Assembly: GCA_027579435.1 (NCBI GenBank)
Contig: JANBPK010001670.1
Location: 1-17,299, forward strand
DNA length: 17,299 nucleotides
Direction: 5' to 3'
Source of the DNA: Candolleomyces eurysporus
Taxonomy: Eukaryota; Basidiomycota; Agaricomycetes; Agaricales; Psathyrellaceae
Shown: positions 15,101-17,299 of the stretch, piece by piece
Position numbering within the stretch: the stretch's first letter is position 1
Layout: each line of letters begins with the position of its first letter
Notes under the pieces: model-generated
The model's database searches: none
Told to the model about the DNA's origin: nothing
What the model saw: only the letters and a program-made list of their open reading frames with translations
Program-made: the position numbers and the translations under genes

Positions 15101-17299
15101 AATCGCTATCAGAGCTAGCAGAAATGCTCAGAAGTGGAGGAGGTGTTGTTGTTCCATCAGATTGGCGGCTCTCAACGGATTCATCGGAAGAATCTGCATT
15201 TGATGAGGTGAAGGGTAAGGGAGACCAGCGACTATCAGGTTCAGGGTTGAACTGATGCTCACGATTTCCGTGACTGCGCTTCTGTTGGACGAGAAGATGG
15301 TACCATCGCGCTAGATTGAAACAGGGATTTTCTAGGTGCGAGACTTCAATCATGGTAGCACTTCTCCTGGCATAATCGCTAATCTCGTAGAATTCGGCGG
15401 AGTGTCGCCTGACGCGAAAGTGGTCCTCATGGTAGACTTGAGACGTCGACTTGGGAGTCGGATAGTACCACAATATCCCATCACGGAGGTGACATTCAGC
15501 GACATAGGCGACTGCGTCACCCATTCGTCTTCCATTGGTGAGCATCTCTTCTTTTAACCCTGCTTTGACCTGACGAATTTGAGCATACCAGTCACCTGGC
15601 GTGAAGTCGGGATTTCGAAGTTGGTAGGCTTCAATGAGATAATACCGATCTAAGAGTCGATTGTAGAGGAGCCAATCTTCGCCAACTTCTTCAACAAAGC
15701 GAAAACGGTCTTGAAGAACTTTGCCAGTAGGTACTGTATCTCCGGGATAAGGTTGGGACGAATTAAGGATGTTCAAAGCAACCTTCTGACGTGCGTTTCC
15801 TAGCTGTTTGGCAACGCGACGTCGACTGAAGTACGTCCAATCATCCATGTCAGGCCGAGGTTTCCTCCAACGGAAACCAGGTTGATACAATAATGAAGGA
15901 ATGCGACGAGAATTTTCAGTCATCTGCTGAGCTTGGTCGATACGTAGGTCGTCTTCAGCAAAAGACATCGAACTGCAGTGTAAGGAATCCAACACGCCCT
16001 CCATGGTATCTTCAACATCAACGAACTCGACGTTGAAATTTGAAACTCCAGGCGGACGGTTAGACGAGGACTTGACTGAATTCGCTTTCGGGCAATTTCG
16101 TCTGACATGGCCAGTTTCCTTGCAGAGAAAACATTTATTAGCTGCGCGAAGTTCGTCCTCTTCCTTCTTTGACAGCTTCTGCTCTGATGATCCTTTCTGA
16201 TTACTGGTCCCTTTCTTATTTTTAGACTTCCCAGATGACGATGGGTTGTGGTTTAAGGGCCTATCAGAACTATTCTTGGAGCTTTGCTGATTGGAGTGGG
16301 AAGGAGTCTTATGAGAATGCGAATTGGTATTCTGTGAGTTCCCTGAATGAGCGGGTTTGGACTTCTTCTTGTTATCGAAAGGCCTCGATTGAGACGACTC
16401 AGCCTTCTTCATGGGTTTCTCAGACAACTCAATGTAAAGGGCGTGATCGAGCACCTTCTCCCAAGATGACATCTCAGGATGAAGTCGGTCCGTCCAGAGG
16501 GCGGACTGCATGGAAGGACGAGAACCATACCAGAGGCGAGTGACTTTCTCGTGCTCTGATACATCTCCAATCAAGTCAGCAAGTTCTTTGAGCTCGAATG
16601 CAAACTCTGTAATGGTCTTTCCTCCTTGAGTAAGGGAGTTGAAACGACCACGGCAGCCAATACGAAAGTCCATAGGAAAGATATGATTGAACAAAGCTTC
16701 ATACATCTGAGAGATAGTCCAGTCCGATGCGTTATTAGCTATGTGCTGTTCATAATAATCGTATGCTTTCTTTTCGAGATTACGTGCTGCGACTTGGACT
16801 TGGTACTTTTTGGGCACCCTGTTCATCTCTAGGGACGAAACCGTTTCTCGTACGTGACGTACGAAGTGGCGGATGTTTTGGTTCCCATCGAACTTGAAAA
16901 CCTTCATATTGCTGAGAATGTGCTTGGAAAGGTGAGCTTCCTCTTCGTCATCACTAGACTCGGACTCGGAGGAATTCGAGCTATTCGATGAATCGGATGA
17001 TGGTGAGGAGTCGGAGCCAGAAGGGGGAGATTGACCTTGACGAGGTACGCGGCGTCGAGATCGACGACGTTGATCACCACGATCAGCGTCTTTGTCGGAT
17101 AACTCGTCGGAAGAACTAGAATGGTTACTCGATGACTCAGGGTCAGAGGAGGAGGAGGAGGAGCTAGAAGGGGGAAAGGGATTTTTCCGGAACCGGAAGG
17201 AATTCCGGTTCCGGAAGGAATTCCAACCCCGGAACCTTGGCCCCCCAATTAACGGAAGGAAGGGGCCTTGGAAGGAACCTTGGCCCCAAAAGGGGCCAA
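12093..17299 (-). CDS. Ty3/gypsy Gag-Pol polyprotein without integrase, 5' end off the window
   Basis: Numbering residues from the internal ATG at 16907, 1604 codons follow to the stop at 12093. Upstream of that ATG the frame stays open to the window edge and is Ser/Asp/Glu-rich with an RRRSRRRVPRQGQ stretch, so the true start lies beyond 17299. The Gag core is at about 1-165. A CCHC zinc knuckle has C259, C262, H267 and C272. A long Lys/Ser and repeat-bearing spacer spans about 330-850. The aspartic protease has MDSG (D902) and ILGTPF (972-977). In reverse transcriptase, the catalytic YLDD is at 1218-1221. RNase H residues D1372, E1414, D1439 and D1482 are present. After RNase H comes a tail of about 120 residues and no HHCC or DDE integrase motif. 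The core enzymes look intact. Residues from 1582 on are probably read from the LTR. Minus-strand orientation opposes the KDZ gene. Confidence 0.95.
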   Translation of the reverse strand, partial: GPFWGQGSFQGPFLPLIGGPRFRGWNSFRNRNSFRFRKNPFPPSSSSSSSSDPESSSNHSSSSDELSDKDADRGDQRRRSRRRVPRQGQSPPSGSDSSPSSDSSNSSNSSESESSDDEEEAHLSKHILSNMKVFKFDGNQNIRHFVRHVRETVSSLEMNRVPKKYQVQVAARNLEKKAYDYYEQHIANNASDWTISQMYEALFNHIFPMDFRIGCRGRFNSLTQGGKTITEFAFELKELADLIGDVSEHEKVTRLWYGSRPSMQSALWTDRLHPEMSSWEKVLDHALYIELSEKPMKKAESSQSRPFDNKKKSKPAHSGNSQNTNSHSHKTPSHSNQQSSKNSSDRPLNHNPSSSGKSKNKKGTSNQKGSSEQKLSKKEEDELRAANKCFLCKETGHVRRNCPKANSVKSSSNRPPGVSNFNVEFVDVEDTMEGVLDSLHCSSMSFAEDDLRIDQAQQMTENSRRIPSLLYQPGFRWRKPRPDMDDWTYFSRRRVAKQLGNARQKVALNILNSSQPYPGDTVPTGKVLQDRFRFVEEVGEDWLLYNRLLDRYYLIEAYQLRNPDFTPGDWYAQIRQVKAGLKEEMLTNGRRMGDAVAYVAECHLRDGILWYYPTPKSTSQVYHEDHFRVRRHSAEFYEISDYARRSATMIEVSHLENPCFNLARWYHLLVQQKRSHGNREHQFNPEPDSRWSPLPFTSSNADSSDESVESRQSDGTTTPPPLLSISASSDSDSSGSEEEYDPFDLPVREIGDPYAERLRETLCLGAPYPGEESLMEKSHEEILALVNRFAVERTGSEGRTFSIRDTHLGAVFHVPETFAMDPNCSPRSWYARKRAGCIRNGDREFAAWSLTKIKSQISIGAVIEEAIEQKLLEGVPYTQDNILSDPHDLCRFCIHPELSRMGTVEAYMIVDRGLGILKQLPAKLVQDFNFRPADWFQKELNLHFLSANSQNPRSHLPLVSHPECPICRNAHLSSGPSCPVDAIEVAGIQVPRDSYKGVQRNAAWVKGTQRVVPKPIVVVVNVNGHPARALMDSGSLGDFISSTLVDQLKLKREKLDDPLNLQLAVQGSKSKITSKVKVRIAYQDIDEDRGFDVINVSNYDLILGTPFLYQHQVCVGLNPARVVIGSATSLPIKEDTTTRVVVSGISIADREVDEARTLLQKMAEPLCKDLDEIPLPPLRAINHTVPLIDEKKVYPWRPSKCPEVFRPQWAEKRDQYLKSGRWEITSAGNTVPMLFIPKPKKDKPELRTVIDLRERNKNTKKLTSPLPDIEGILRRLANKPFRSSLDMKAAYEQIRVIPEHVPRTAMTTLDGNMVSHVVQQGDCNAPATYQALMNHIFSPYIGRFMDVYLDDIVIYSDTLKEHIKHLRLIFEILKREKLYLSRSKLRFLVPELDILGHVVDDHGIRMDPAKVDSVLAWKTPTNHDLLCGFLGSVGYLADDVPGVRIPMGVLSAITGDTVPFRWGFTEQRAFEDVKRLVHKAREHRRKPLDYSPGAAPIWVVTDGCATGIAGVISQGDDWRTAKVAAFYSAKLNDAQRNYPTHEVEMLAGVESMLRHADILQGAKFQWITDHKGLIHLLDQEKLSGRKARWMEKIALFDFTVVYVPGTENVLADSLSRMYSNDAPGTIRAPSEYTYFDVADSDTSGLAKSTAPLLTGLEALSAVISSCRSRRTVPSAETGREETSSEWAARIAATKHFTLKGPREQEGDVQEGCPLFLRAVALSLKVSYALGKSCL
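12163..12172 (-). other. Candidate polypurine tract and start of the 3' LTR
   Basis: On the minus strand AGGAGGGG (12172-12165) is followed directly by TGTCCACTATT. A polypurine tract abutting TG is the standard start of an LTR in Ty3/gypsy elements. If correct, the LTR runs leftwards from 12164 and includes at least part of the minisatellite. The other LTR is outside the window, so this cannot be confirmed here. Confidence 0.5.
17183..17299. other. Homopolymer-doubled terminal sequence, probable assembly artefact
   Basis: Almost every base run here has length two or a multiple of two (for example ccggaaccggaaggaattcc), as if each base were written twice. The neighbouring sequence to the left is normal. 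A natural repeat would not produce this pattern over about 117 bp. Translations of this part of the Gag frame should not be trusted. Confidence 0.7.

Noticed and set aside
12202..16832. Many plus-strand open frames antisense to Gag-Pol
   Set aside because: They are shadows of a long, motif-rich minus-strand frame and have no recognisable domains.
16904..17248. Separate Gly/Pro-rich protein upstream of Gag-Pol
   Set aside because: It is a shadow frame; the Gag frame itself is open across the region and has typical Gag N-terminal composition, and part of the region is artefactual.

Overview
The window looks like a mobile-element-rich stretch of a mushroom-forming basidiomycete (Agaricomycetes) genome. 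The evidence is the many 49-69 nt spliceosomal introns with GTRNGT-type donors, a CxC2-type KDZ (Kyakuja-Dileera-Zisupton) transposase, a mushroom-type Ty3/gypsy polyprotein, and a gene that resembles a recurrent family of unknown function in agaricomycete genomes. All family names come from recognition of motifs in the translations; no database search was run.

Layout, left to right. Positions 1-250 hold an 18-bp tandem repeat that decays by about 430. An 8-exon minus-strand gene (907-3464) encodes about 728 aa of unknown function. It is head to head with a 4-exon plus-strand gene (3890-4724, about 218 aa) that has an RNase H1 N-terminal/viroplasmin-like domain. A 10-exon KDZ transposase gene (5183-10629, about 1097 aa) follows. 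Positions 10970-12015 are a 46-bp minisatellite. The rest (12093-17299, minus strand) is the Gag-protease-RT-RNase H reading frame of a Ty3/gypsy retrotransposon. It has no integrase, and its 5' part runs off the right edge.

The main discovery is inside the first intron of the KDZ gene. That intron is 1711 nt where all others are 49-69 nt. The excess is a 1637-bp insertion (5597-7233) with 24-bp terminal inverted repeats (23/24 identical), a 6-bp direct repeat CGCTTG on both sides, and inward arrays of GGTACAT (left) and ATGTAC (right) in inverted orientation. Removing it with one CGCTTG leaves a normal 68-nt intron. Its centre carries a four-exon cassette encoding a cysteine-rich domain, with no in-frame start codon, phase 0 at both ends, and the same phase as the host intron. 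It could therefore be spliced in frame into the transposase, which makes it a candidate for transposon-borne exon shuffling.

The two outer repeat arrays share the 11-bp core ATGATTTGCCA in opposite orientations. They may mark the ends of a larger composite element or belong to gypsy LTRs; the window cannot decide. Two single Ns (1934, 4282) act as spurious extra bases that break otherwise good reading frames. The last ~117 bp look like a homopolymer-doubling artefact at a contig end.
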